From Pedobacter sp. BS3 (GTDB taxonomy: Bacteria; Bacteroidota; Bacteroidia; Sphingobacteriales; Sphingobacteriaceae): DNA of 64,000 nucleotides. The notes under the pieces are model-generated. The model saw nothing but the letters and a program-made list of their open reading frames with translations. It ran no database searches and was not told the DNA's origin. Both the position numbers and the translations under genes were made by a program. The stretch covers positions 310,001 through 374,000 of the forward strand of contig NZ_VTRT01000005.1 of assembly GCF_008274585.1 (NCBI RefSeq), given 5' to 3'. Positions 25,688 to 35,436 of this stretch are shown here, piece by piece. Positions within the stretch are counted from its first letter, which is position 1. Every line of letters starts with the position of its first letter.

Positions 25688-28390
25688 CTATAATTTTAGA
25701 AATTTGGCTTTCACCGCGTGCTCATCCTGTTGGTTTTGCACTTCTAACGTATAAATACCGCGGTTTAGATGGCTGATATCTACCTGCCGGTCTGTGCCGG
25801 AAGCAGTACCTGTTGATATGAGCTTACCCTGAATATTATAAATACGGAAAGCCAGTGGTTCGCTGCGACCGTAGCTGATATGAACAATATCATTAGCCGG
25901 ATTAGGATAGACCGTAAGAGCCTCTGCAGCATTTTTCAGGCCTGCATTAATGCTGACAATACCACTCAACGTGTACCTTCCGTCGGTATCTACCTGTTTC
26001 AACCGGTAATAGTTAGTGCCTTGTAAAGGATATAGATCGGTGTAATTATAGCTGATCAGCTGATTCGAGTTGCCGGCTCCTTTAATGGTAGTCAATGGAA
26101 TAAAGGTTTGCCCGTCCGGAGAACGTTCCACCTCGAAATGATCATTATTGATCTCGCTCAGCGTTTGCCAGCTCAGGTAATTGCCTGAAGTTGTTTTCCG
26201 ACCGTTAAAGCTAACCAATTGAATGGGAAGCGATGTTGTACCAGGGCCATTATATGCCCCGATGTTAGGTCGATCTGTAGTCGATACGGGATTATTGTAG
26301 TAATCGCGTAAGCCGTTATTGCTGATTACTACACCGGCATTCAGGGCAGGGGAGCCGGGCTTCAGCTTATAGCCGTTCACGCCATTACCGGGCGAAAGGA
26401 ATAAGGGATCAGCCTTGATCTTATTTGCATCAGCAGGTTCTGAGGTAGCCGTGCCGTAAAACAGGTTATTGTTGAATGAATAGCTTGATCCCGATACGAA
26501 ATCATAGTTGTTACCGGTACCTTTCAGGTAAAAAATATTGTTCTTGAAATTGATGTTCTGAGGCTTAGCCGACCACTGCGCCAACCGTACAATAGAAACT
26601 GAATTATGTGTTTCATCAGCATACACTGTATTATTATACACTTCGGCGCTTTTCATAGCTCCCGAAAAGGCAATAGCCTGCTGGTCGTTATTTTCAATGA
26701 GATTATACCGGATAACAGTATTGATATTAAAGCGTTCGGGAATACTGCCACTTTCCTGGTTCCCGCCGGTTGCCACTACGCCTCCAAACCCGTTATCGTG
26801 CAGGTAATTGTATTGGATATACGTATTTTTTGTCCTGAAATCGCTGTCAATACCACGTGCATCCGTATCACCGGTATTGTAAACGGTATGCATGGCTTCG
26901 TTAAACTGGAAAACAGCGCCGTCGGTATTGAAATTAAAGGCCGCATTTCCCGAGATGGTAGTGCCGCAGTAATCAAACAGGTTACTTTCAATGAGTGGGT
27001 TAACCGCTACGCGAACGACCAGGCCATTTCCGGCAATGTTTTTAAACGTATTGTCGCGAATAATGATGTCAGTGCTGGGAATCCAGTTATCGGTACGACC
27101 ATCGCCCAGGTTATTGCCAAAAATGGTGTTTGAGTTGCGCAGCTCCCAGTCAGATTCAAAGTTAACACCTGTACGGCTCAAGTCCTCAAAATTACAGTTT
27201 TGTATCAGCAGGTTGTTCCACTTACTTTGAACGGTGCTGCCCAAAACGGTAAAAAATACACCGCCGTGATTCTTTGTTCCGGCTGCATCTTCGTCATCCG
27301 AACTGTTTACATGGTATACTTTTAATCCATCCAGGTAAATATGATTCAATGTACCAGCGTCCTCATTAATAACTAACAGTGCATGAAACAGATCGGTAAC
27401 AGTGATGGTTGAATTGCGATAGTTGGTTATAGCCAGATTTCGTAGTTCAAGATACGAACGGTTATAGGCGTAAACTGCTGTTTTTACGCCACCGCCATCG
27501 ATAATAGCCTTTTCATCGCCGCCATAGGTATCATAAATTACGGGGTTGGCATCCGTTCCGCTGCCGGTAATGATCAGCGTTCCCGGAAATGTCTGTCCCG
27601 ATTTAAAGCTGATGTGGCTGCCCGGCATAAAACGTTTGCTGCTGGGCGCATTCACTGTTTTCCAGGCTGTGGCAGGAGATGTGCCATCGTTGTTATCGTT
27701 ACCGTTAGCAGCATCTATGTAAAAATTACCGCTTAGCGAATTGCTGTTTCCGGCTTCGGTAATAACCAGTTGAGGCTGGTTTGACAAGGCTTCTCTGGAA
27801 CTGAATGTTAACAGTGCATCAGATTCGGCTGCATCTTTCAACGCTACGGAAAGTGTAACCGGGTTAGCCGGTGATGGATTTAATGAGCGGACATAATCAG
27901 TAACATCCCACTCGTAATAAGTGTTTTTTGCCGAGAGTATGGTAGTGGCCAGACTTGTAGCCAGTAATGCCGGTCTATTATTCCAGTTAAGGGTAGTTTC
28001 CTGCCAGGAGTTATCGGCAACGGCCAGTGCTTCGATGATAGAAGGAACGGCCATATTGTTATTATCTTGCAGGTAAATACGCAATACAGCTTTTCCCGCT
28101 TGTGCCAGGCTGAAAGCAGACAGATCAAATTTCAAATATGTAATACGGGTATTATTGCTGCCCGGCGTTTTTTTGATCTGTAATGTGCCGGTAGTGCCAT
28201 AATTGTTACTACCGCCGCTGCCCTGATATACCTGGGCATCGGCAACAGGTACAAAAGTCTGGCTCTGCGCAAAAACCTGACCGCCCAACGCCAGGAAGGC
28301 CATTATAAAGGCAGTTCGTTTAATATATTGGCAGGCAACTGCCTGCACTGTTGCGGCCGGGAATGCCGGCCGCTTAATAAATAATTTCAT
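25688..28390 (-). CDS. T9SS-secreted DNRLRE (CBM96-like) + right-handed beta-helix protein
   Basis: 900 residues. It has a long N-terminal region with a signal ending QVFAQ (about 41) and a DNRLRE/CBM96-like domain at about 45-210 (VPVADAQVYQG, TYLKFDLS, WQETTLNWNNRP). A parallel beta-helix at about 218-690 follows, starting with YIDAANGNDNNDGTSPATAWKT and with repeated NNxI/NNLF turns. Then come a beta-sandwich stalk and a Por-type sorting domain at about 820-900 (VYPNPANDIVHISY, GIYTLEVQN). It is therefore exported across the outer membrane by T9SS. The beta-helix could be a polysaccharide lyase or hydrolase; no catalytic residues can be assigned by eye. It is co-oriented with the next T9SS protein, 43 bp downstream of it. 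Confidence 0.8.
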   Translation of the reverse strand: MKLFIKRPAFPAATVQAVACQYIKRTAFIMAFLALGGQVFAQSQTFVPVADAQVYQGSGGSNNYGTTGTLQIKKTPGSNNTRITYLKFDLSAFSLAQAGKAVLRIYLQDNNNMAVPSIIEALAVADNSWQETTLNWNNRPALLATSLATTILSAKNTYYEWDVTDYVRSLNPSPANPVTLSVALKDAAESDALLTFSSREALSNQPQLVITEAGNSNSLSGNFYIDAANGNDNNDGTSPATAWKTVNAPSSKRFMPGSHISFKSGQTFPGTLIITGSGTDANPVIYDTYGGDEKAIIDGGGVKTAVYAYNRSYLELRNLAITNYRNSTITVTDLFHALLVINEDAGTLNHIYLDGLKVYHVNSSDDEDAAGTKNHGGVFFTVLGSTVQSKWNNLLIQNCNFEDLSRTGVNFESDWELRNSNTIFGNNLGDGRTDNWIPSTDIIIRDNTFKNIAGNGLVVRVAVNPLIESNLFDYCGTTISGNAAFNFNTDGAVFQFNEAMHTVYNTGDTDARGIDSDFRTKNTYIQYNYLHDNGFGGVVATGGNQESGSIPERFNINTVIRYNLIENNDQQAIAFSGAMKSAEVYNNTVYADETHNSVSIVRLAQWSAKPQNINFKNNIFYLKGTGNNYDFVSGSSYSFNNNLFYGTATSEPADANKIKADPLFLSPGNGVNGYKLKPGSPALNAGVVISNNGLRDYYNNPVSTTDRPNIGAYNGPGTTSLPIQLVSFNGRKTTSGNYLSWQTLSEINNDHFEVERSPDGQTFIPLTTIKGAGNSNQLISYNYTDLYPLQGTNYYRLKQVDTDGRYTLSGIVSINAGLKNAAEALTVYPNPANDIVHISYGRSEPLAFRIYNIQGKLISTGTASGTDRQVDISHLNRGIYTLEVQNQQDEHAVKAKFLKL

Positions 28391-28433
28391 ATATAAGATG
28401 TACTGTTTAACTCTTTCTGTGAATCTAAAGTCC

Positions 28434-30062
28434 TTACTTGGTGAACTTCAGGCTTTGTACCTGCTTGCCAATAGCAACGCTGGCTACATAAATACCAGGC
28501 TGAATACCGCTTAAGCTGATGCTGGATTTCGTATAACCCTGTTCCAGGTTAAGCCGGGTATCGGCAAGCTTTCTGCCGGAAATATCCGATACGATAACAT
28601 GAGCCAGTGTCTTGTTGGTAGCATATATTTGCAGATCCAGTTGATCATTATCAGTTAAGGAAGCGGTAAATACCGGCTGGTTTAAATCGGTTTTTACAGC
28701 AACAACCGGTGATTTTTCTGATCTGCCGTCAAAATCAACCTGGTTAAGCTGGTAATAGCTGGTTCCGGATAAAGGATGCTCATCAATAAAAGAATAATTT
28801 ACCGGGCTGCTGGTTGTTCCGTGACCGGTAACCTGTCCGATTGATTTAAAATCTTCCCGGCTGGCCGAACGTAATACATCAAAGTGTGAGTTATTTTGCT
28901 CGGAAGCTGTAGCCCAGCTCAGTTTAACGGTTTTGTTTTGTTGTTTGCCGGTAAATGAGGTGAGTTTTACGGGCAACGATTCGTCTGTTGTTCCGGGAGT
29001 AAATGAAATATTCCTGAACATTTTAGTGCTCCCTGTTTGTTGAACCAATGGTGTAATAGTTGCATTTATAGTTTCGGTTGTACCTGCTTGGTCAACAAAT
29101 TCTATGATGTTTGATGGACTTGTTGCATTGGAAGCTGAAGAGGTGGCATAAAGTGTAGGATGTCCTCCAATCATTGCGCCTGTTAAACCTTTCAAGCCAT
29201 CAGTTACTCCGGTTTGCGAAGCAGACCCAGCTGCAGTCCATGTAGATCCATTAAAATAATATTTTACTAAGGAACCCACCGCATCATCTGCAAAATATAG
29301 TAAGTCCGGAATCTCGTCATTATTAGTATCGAACATAACAAAACCATTAGGAGTAATAGTGCTGGTAGGAATGCCTGGCAAATTAGTAATAGTTGCGGAA
29401 CTGGTAGGAAGACCTGTACCGATTTGGCACATTCTGTAGCCTGAACTTGTGGTGGCAACATAAAGCTGGCCGTTAAAAACTGCCATATACCTGAAATTAC
29501 CAGGAACAGATGAAATGTTTGAGTAAGTAGTATTTCCATTGGTTGTATAATATATACCGCCAGATCCTCCTCCAAACCATATATCGGTCCCATTATTAGT
29601 GGCGGCCCCTCTGGCATTGCCCGAACTTACCGTTACTGAAGTTGATGTATTAATATGAGGAAGTCCGGTTACTTCATCGTTGCTGATAATAGCTGTAACA
29701 CGTGGATAAGGTCCTGGAGGGTTAGCTGTAGATAAGGAGCCGGTTCCTACTGCCACGTCATAACCGGCAATTACTAAATATTTTCTGTCTGGAGATAGTG
29801 ATCCGAATCCTTCGGTTGAGCCTGTACCGCTAATAACAAAGCGAGCATTACTGCCGTCTGCAGTAGTAGGCATAGGTATAGATTGAATTAAAGTTCCATC
29901 CCTTTTATATTCATCAAGAAATACCGGACTGCCGGCTGCGGATAACGTACTTGTGCCATCACCCACACGAACAACTAATAAATTTCCCGGTGTAAATGCG
30001 CTTTGCGAAAACGCAAAATAGCTGCATGAAACAAAGCATGCAGAAAGTAGAAGTTTTTTCAT
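28434..30062 (-). CDS. T9SS-secreted protein with propeller-like N-terminus
   Basis: 542 residues. A signal peptide (about 1-19, ending FAFSQ) is followed by about 340 residues of short beta repeats (FGSLSPDRKYLVIAGYD, NGTDIWFGGGSGG, GQLYVATTSSG) that look like a beta-propeller. The FN3-like stalk LPVKLTSFTGKQ...SWATASEQNN is also present in the neighbouring 900-residue protein. The chain ends in a type A sorting domain (GIQPGIYVASVAIG). It is secreted or surface-attached through T9SS. It may bind a glycan or a breakdown product; no enzyme motif is visible. It is divergent from the first SusC gene. Confidence 0.72.
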   Translation of the reverse strand: MKKLLLSACFVSCSYFAFSQSAFTPGNLLVVRVGDGTSTLSAAGSPVFLDEYKRDGTLIQSIPMPTTADGSNARFVISGTGSTEGFGSLSPDRKYLVIAGYDVAVGTGSLSTANPPGPYPRVTAIISNDEVTGLPHINTSTSVTVSSGNARGAATNNGTDIWFGGGSGGIYYTTNGNTTYSNISSVPGNFRYMAVFNGQLYVATTSSGYRMCQIGTGLPTSSATITNLPGIPTSTITPNGFVMFDTNNDEIPDLLYFADDAVGSLVKYYFNGSTWTAAGSASQTGVTDGLKGLTGAMIGGHPTLYATSSASNATSPSNIIEFVDQAGTTETINATITPLVQQTGSTKMFRNISFTPGTTDESLPVKLTSFTGKQQNKTVKLSWATASEQNNSHFDVLRSASREDFKSIGQVTGHGTTSSPVNYSFIDEHPLSGTSYYQLNQVDFDGRSEKSPVVAVKTDLNQPVFTASLTDNDQLDLQIYATNKTLAHVIVSDISGRKLADTRLNLEQGYTKSSISLSGIQPGIYVASVAIGKQVQSLKFTK

Positions 30063-30679
30063 GTTACATTATTTTTTAGGTTTATACTGTGTTTGCCCCG
30101 GATGTTTCCAATGCAAACGTTTGTTACATCTGACCGATCAGGATCTGCAACCGGAGGTGTTGTTTAACCGGCTGTAAATCAATAGCTAATATAGTGCTGT
30201 CAAAAAGGCGTGATACCAGACATTTGCTGCAATTATGCCTTTTAGATGCTTCACAGAGAAAATGGTACGAGCGGTAACTTTGAGTTGAAGGACATTCTTC
30301 AAAAAAATCCCGCATATCTGCTTTCAAATAGGTTTTGATATGAAAAAAGCGCCCTGAAATAGCAGAAACTAATGTTTTGCCTGTCGTTTATCGTAAGTCA
30401 TGTACATCTGAACGATTTGACAGGTGCGCTTGCCTGGAGCTTTAACTAATATTGTCCATGTGATTTCGGAAAAACTAACAGTGTGAAATTTTTCCGGCTT
30501 ACAGAACTAATCAACAGTAACCAAATTTTAGTCTATATCATGATGCTCACAAACCAGTTATCCGATTCATTGCGCTGCTATTGGTGTTATGGATAGTGAA
30601 TTTCTTCCAGCAATATTATGTTTTGATAATAAAGCATAATAGGTAATGAATGAACCGTTAAACTATTTAAAATTTTATT
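30063..30679. promoter_or_regulatory. Divergent control region of the PUL
   Basis: 617 bp without a gene, between the T9SS protein (-) and the first SusC (+). Two near-identical 15-bp sites occur in the same orientation: TTACATCTGACCGAT (30124-30138) and GTACATCTGAACGAT (30402-30416). The core GTACATCT also lies just upstream of the 900-residue gene (28396-28403, minus strand). The first SusC start is preceded by AACTATTTAAA (30661-30671), a leader motif shared with two other SusC loci here. The 15-bp sites are candidate activator sites for an HTCS. Confidence 0.35.
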
Positions 30680-33600
30680 ATGCATAACTATTACCTGAAG
30701 GGAAAAATAGTACGATTGTTTTATATCTTCCTGTTCCTGTCGGCGTTTAGCGACATCGGTTTTGCACAAACTGCCATTACAGTAAAGGGCATCATTAAAG
30801 ATGATTATGGCAACCCCTTGCCCGGGGTCAGTGTCAGGGTAAAAGGCAGTGCTGTAAACAGCCAGACAGATGATACAGGCACCTTCACCATACAGGCTTC
30901 AGCAAATGACAAACTGATCATTAGCCATGCCGGTTTCGGCATATCCGAGGTGCAGGTTCAGTCGGGCAAGAGCATAACTGTTCAGCTCACCCCGAACTAT
31001 TTACAGCAGCCGGAAGTAATTACCTTATTGGATAAAAAGCAGCCCGCCTCAGAATTGCTGCAGGCCACAGCTACCGTTACCACGCCACAATTAACCACAA
31101 CTCCGGCGCCCTCATTTTTACAGGCTCTGCCCGGAAGGTTATCCGGTTTGTATACCCGGCAGCGCAGTGGCGTACAGGATAGCGATGATCCGGTATCGGT
31201 AATGGATTTCAGGATCAGGGGACAAAACCCATTGATATTGGTTGATGGCGTTCCCCGCGATTTCTCATCCATAGAGCCCGAATCTATAGAATCTATAACC
31301 GTGCTGAAGGATGCGCTTTCTACCGTGATGTACGGGCAGCGTTCATCTGATAATATGATACTGGTAACCACCAGGCGTCCCGTTGTTAGTCCGTTTAAAC
31401 TATCAGCCACGGTACAGCATGGCGTGCAGAGCATGTTAAACATGCCGAAACCTTTATCGGCGGCAGATTATGCCATATTATACAATGAAGCCCGCGAAAA
31501 CGACGGTATGCCGGCCGCTTATACGGCAGCGGATATTGCGGCATACCGCGATGGTTCTGACCCTTACGGACATCCTAATAACAACTGGCAGAAAGAGTTT
31601 CTGAATAAAACTACCAATCTTGACCGCTACAACCTGAACATCCAAAGCGGTAACCAAATGGCCCGTTTCTATGTAGCGCTGGATTATGAAAATGAAGGCG
31701 GTTTCTTTAAAACGGCAGGTATCAATACCTATAACACCAACAGCAGCGTAGACCGTTACATTGTGCGCTCTAACGTAAGCGTGGATATCAATAAGAGCCT
31801 GAATGTGGGATTAAATATTTTCGGACGCATTCAGAATACCAATCAGCCGGGTGGAGGAGCTTCCGGCATATATACCGCTATAGCAACAACGCCGGCTAAT
31901 GCATATCCCATCTTTAACCCCGATGGCTCGTTAGGCGGTAATCCAACTTATAGTAAAAATATATACGGCTTGGTAAATAGCAGCGGTTATACATTAGGAA
32001 CAACAAGAGATCTTGCTACCGATATGGAGATCACTCAAAAGCTTAATTTCCTGCCGGGCTTATATATTAAAGGTAATATCTCATACAACAATACGGTAGA
32101 CCAGACGGTTAATCGTTCAAAATCGACCGCGGTATTCTATAATAATCCGGCCGGTTCGGCAAATTACCAGATAATAGGTTCTAATTCAACGCAAGGCACC
32201 TCGTTTGCCTTAAATACCCGCAGAACCTATACTTACGGTAAATTATCTCTGGGATATAATAAACATTTTGGTGATAATAACCTGAACGCGGTAGTACTGG
32301 CCGACAGGCAGTCTACTACAATAGATATTGCGCTACCGGCTATCTATACCAATTATGCCGCCAACGTAACGTACAATTACAAAGAAAAATATTTTGCCGA
32401 AGGCGCTGCCAGCTATGGTGGCTTTAACCGTTACCGGCCGGGCCATCGTTTCGGGATGTTTTATGCCGGAGGTTTGGGGTGGAACCTGGCTAAGGAGGAT
32501 TTCCTGGCGCAAGCTAAATGGCTGAATACATTAAAGCCCCGTATAACGTATGGCCGTACCGGGAATGCCAATGTAGGTTATTACATCTATGATCAGTATT
32601 ACGATGCTACCGGTACAGTTTATTATTTCGGTAGCAATGGTTCCGGAACTGCTGCAAAAGGTTACGAGGAGCTGGCTTTGGCTAACCCAAATGCAACCTG
32701 GGAAAAAGCCGATAAGCTGAACATTGGGCTGGATCTGGCCATATTAAACAACCGGCTGAAAGTAACCTCTGAATACTTTAACGATACCTATTTTGACCTG
32801 ATGCAAACCCGGGGAACTTCCTCATCCCTTATCGGGCAGGCGTATCCGACAGAAAATATCGGCAAAAACCGTTATTCGGGTGTTGAAAACAGTATCACCT
32901 GGAACAGTTACGCAGGTAACTTCAATTATTTTGTTTCCGGTAATGCTTCTGTGCTGAAAACAAAAGTGTTGTACCAGGATGAGGTGTACCGGCAATATGC
33001 TTATCAGCGTCATACCGGACTGCCGGTAGGACAGGCCTTTGGCTATATCGCCGACGGTTTTTTCCAGTCGCAGCAGGAAATAAACAACAGCCCTGTAATT
33101 GAAGGTAAGGCTTCCCGCCCCGGCGATCTGAAATACCGCGATCTGAACGATGACGGCGTGATCAACCAGTTTGACGAAACGGCCATAGGAACACAAAAAC
33201 CTATGATCTACTACGGCCTTACCGCAGGCTTTACGGTGAAAGGTTTTGATCTGAGCATTTCTTTGCAGGGAGTAGCTAATTACGATGTGCTGATGTCGGC
33301 ACAATCCATAGCGGCCAGCCAGGAATATGAATTCCAGGATAATACCGGAAACGTATTCCGGCAGCATCTGTACCGCTGGACACCAACCAATACAGAAAAT
33401 GCCTTATATCCGCGGCTCAGTATAGGTGGTAATCCAAACAACCAGCACAATTCAACTTTCTGGATACGTCACAGCGATTATCTGCGGCTGCAAAATGTAG
33501 ATATCGGGTATACACTGCCACTATCGGTTACCCGCAGGCTTAAGCTGAATGGTATCCGTGTATTTGTTAACGGATTTAACCTGTATTCTTTTGATTCACT

Positions 33601-33685
33601 GGATGATGATAAAGACCCTGAAAATTATAATTCAGTGTATCCCCTCCGGCGAACCTTTAACGCAGGTATCAATATCAAACTATAG
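30680..33685 (+). CDS. SusC/RagA-type TonB-dependent transporter (first pair, XusA-like)
   Basis: 1001 residues. It has a signal peptide (about 1-30, ending GFAQ), a carboxypeptidase-regulatory-like beta domain (about 33-110, IIKDDYGNPLPGVSVRVKG), a plug domain (about 125-235) and an outer-membrane beta-barrel ending in the aromatic-rich INIKL. SusC transporters bring oligosaccharides through the outer membrane with a SusD lid and TonB energy. Oddity: the EVVVVGYG segment that usually starts the plug is absent. The linker reads QPEVITLLDKKQPASELLQ, and the usual NGVLIITT is DNMILVTT. It starts the four-gene SusC-SusD-SusC-SusD series of a xylan-type locus. Confidence 0.93.
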   Translation: MHNYYLKGKIVRLFYIFLFLSAFSDIGFAQTAITVKGIIKDDYGNPLPGVSVRVKGSAVNSQTDDTGTFTIQASANDKLIISHAGFGISEVQVQSGKSITVQLTPNYLQQPEVITLLDKKQPASELLQATATVTTPQLTTTPAPSFLQALPGRLSGLYTRQRSGVQDSDDPVSVMDFRIRGQNPLILVDGVPRDFSSIEPESIESITVLKDALSTVMYGQRSSDNMILVTTRRPVVSPFKLSATVQHGVQSMLNMPKPLSAADYAILYNEARENDGMPAAYTAADIAAYRDGSDPYGHPNNNWQKEFLNKTTNLDRYNLNIQSGNQMARFYVALDYENEGGFFKTAGINTYNTNSSVDRYIVRSNVSVDINKSLNVGLNIFGRIQNTNQPGGGASGIYTAIATTPANAYPIFNPDGSLGGNPTYSKNIYGLVNSSGYTLGTTRDLATDMEITQKLNFLPGLYIKGNISYNNTVDQTVNRSKSTAVFYNNPAGSANYQIIGSNSTQGTSFALNTRRTYTYGKLSLGYNKHFGDNNLNAVVLADRQSTTIDIALPAIYTNYAANVTYNYKEKYFAEGAASYGGFNRYRPGHRFGMFYAGGLGWNLAKEDFLAQAKWLNTLKPRITYGRTGNANVGYYIYDQYYDATGTVYYFGSNGSGTAAKGYEELALANPNATWEKADKLNIGLDLAILNNRLKVTSEYFNDTYFDLMQTRGTSSSLIGQAYPTENIGKNRYSGVENSITWNSYAGNFNYFVSGNASVLKTKVLYQDEVYRQYAYQRHTGLPVGQAFGYIADGFFQSQQEINNSPVIEGKASRPGDLKYRDLNDDGVINQFDETAIGTQKPMIYYGLTAGFTVKGFDLSISLQGVANYDVLMSAQSIAASQEYEFQDNTGNVFRQHLYRWTPTNTENALYPRLSIGGNPNNQHNSTFWIRHSDYLRLQNVDIGYTLPLSVTRRLKLNGIRVFVNGFNLYSFDSLDDDKDPENYNSVYPLRRTFNAGINIKL

Positions 33686-33705
33686 TTTAACTATAAAATC
33701 CTAAC

Positions 33706-35397
33706 ATGATGAATTATCGTTATTCAATTTTATATGGCCTCTTCGGTGCGCTTTTACTGGCAAGCTGTGTTAAAAGCCTGGAAGACAGGCCGCTGGAGCT
33801 TATTACAGAAGATTATTTGTGGGATTCAAAAGACTCGGCCGGTACCAATGCCAGCTATTTCCTGAATAATATTTATTCTAACCTGCCCACCGGCTTTAAC
33901 CGTATTGGCGGCAATGTGCTGGATGCCGCTACCGATGATGCCGTGGCCAGCGAAGACGGATCAACCATATCCACTTTTACCAACGGCGGGTATAACGCAT
34001 TAACCGGCGCTGATAACGTATGGAGCAAAAACTACGCTGCCATCCGGATGTCGAATATGTTTTTGCAAAACTTCTATAAAGTACATCTCAAACAATCATT
34101 ACGCCTGGAAGGGCAGTACTGGAAAGCCGAAGCCCGTGCCTTGCGTGCTATATTTTATTATGAGCTGGTAAAGCGTTACGGTGGTGTGCCTATTATAGGC
34201 GATAAGGTGCTGACATTAGATGATGACCTGAAGCTGCCGCGAAATACATTCGACGAGTGTGTGAGCTATATCGCTTCTGAATGCGATGCTGTTAAAGACA
34301 GCTTACGGCCCGACCCGGCAACAGTAGGCGATTATGGCAGAATTACACAAGCCGTAGCTCTGACCTTAAAAGCTAAGGTATTGTTACTTGCCGCCAGTCC
34401 GTTAAACAATCCCTCAAATGATATAAACCGTTGGATCCGGGCTAAAAATGCTGCCGCGGATGTGATCAGGCTTAATGTGTTCTCTTTAGAGCCGTCATTT
34501 GCCAATGTATTCACCTCCCGTTCAAACAGCGAGGTTATCCTGGCTTACCAGCGCTCAACCTCAACAGACCTGGAAAACAACAATGCACCCGTAGGTTATA
34601 TTAGTGGTAGCACCACCAGCCAGGGGCGTACCAGCCCTACGCAGGAACTGGTAGACGCTTTCCCTACCATTAAAGGGCTTCCCATTACAACCGACATTAA
34701 ATCGCCGGTAAATCCAACCGGTTACGATGCCTCAAACCCTTACGCAAACCGCGATCCGCGTTTATCGCTGACCGTATTCTATAACGGGATGAACTGGTTA
34801 AGCCGTCCCGTAGAAACGTTTGACGGAGGACGTGACCGTCCGGGCGGTTCGGCAATACAAACCAAAACCGGGTATTATATGCGTAAGTTTTTGGGCGATT
34901 TTGCTAACAACACAGCTTATTCGGCCCAGAATCACAATTTCATCATCTTCAGGTATGCAGATGTGCTGTTAAGCTTTGCCGAAGCTAAAAATGAGGTCGA
35001 TGGCCCGGTATCGGTAAGCGATTCTATTTATACGTATCTCAAAGCCATTCGTAAACGTGCCGGTATCAATGCCGGTGACGATGAAATGTACGGCCTGGGC
35101 AGCACGCTGCTGTCTAAAGCCGATATGCGCAACCTGATACGCAATGAGCGGCGCATTGAGATGGCTTTTGAAGAGCAACGCTTCTGGGATCTGCGGCGCT
35201 GGAAGATCGCTGAAAACGTATACAACAAACCCTTGCATGGTATACGCATCACTAAAACAGGCCCTCTTCTGGATTATCGTGTAGAAACCCTGAATATCCC
35301 GTTTCAGTTTATTGCCCCGCGTATGTACCGGTATGCTATACCATACAGTGAGATCATCAAGAATCCTAACCTGACACAAAATCCCGGATATGAATAA
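33706..35397 (+). CDS. SusD/RagB-type surface glycan-binding lipoprotein (first pair)
   Basis: 563 residues. The lipobox is LLASC, with the Cys near residue 22. The SusD fold is marked by ARALRAIFYYELVKRYGGVP, the central YGRITQAVALTLKAKVLLLAASP TPR helices and the C-terminal NERRIEMAFEEQRFWDLRRW. A second ATG one codon in is equally likely as start. It caps the SusC encoded 20 bp upstream and captures glycan chains at the cell surface. A 39-bp gap leads to the second SusC. Confidence 0.94.
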   Translation: MMNYRYSILYGLFGALLLASCVKSLEDRPLELITEDYLWDSKDSAGTNASYFLNNIYSNLPTGFNRIGGNVLDAATDDAVASEDGSTISTFTNGGYNALTGADNVWSKNYAAIRMSNMFLQNFYKVHLKQSLRLEGQYWKAEARALRAIFYYELVKRYGGVPIIGDKVLTLDDDLKLPRNTFDECVSYIASECDAVKDSLRPDPATVGDYGRITQAVALTLKAKVLLLAASPLNNPSNDINRWIRAKNAAADVIRLNVFSLEPSFANVFTSRSNSEVILAYQRSTSTDLENNNAPVGYISGSTTSQGRTSPTQELVDAFPTIKGLPITTDIKSPVNPTGYDASNPYANRDPRLSLTVFYNGMNWLSRPVETFDGGRDRPGGSAIQTKTGYYMRKFLGDFANNTAYSAQNHNFIIFRYADVLLSFAEAKNEVDGPVSVSDSIYTYLKAIRKRAGINAGDDEMYGLGSTLLSKADMRNLIRNERRIEMAFEEQRFWDLRRWKIAENVYNKPLHGIRITKTGPLLDYRVETLNIPFQFIAPRMYRYAIPYSEIIKNPNLTQNPGYE

Positions 35398-35436
35398 TGA
35401 TTGGCAGAAACAGTTAACCATTAAATCACAGATGTT

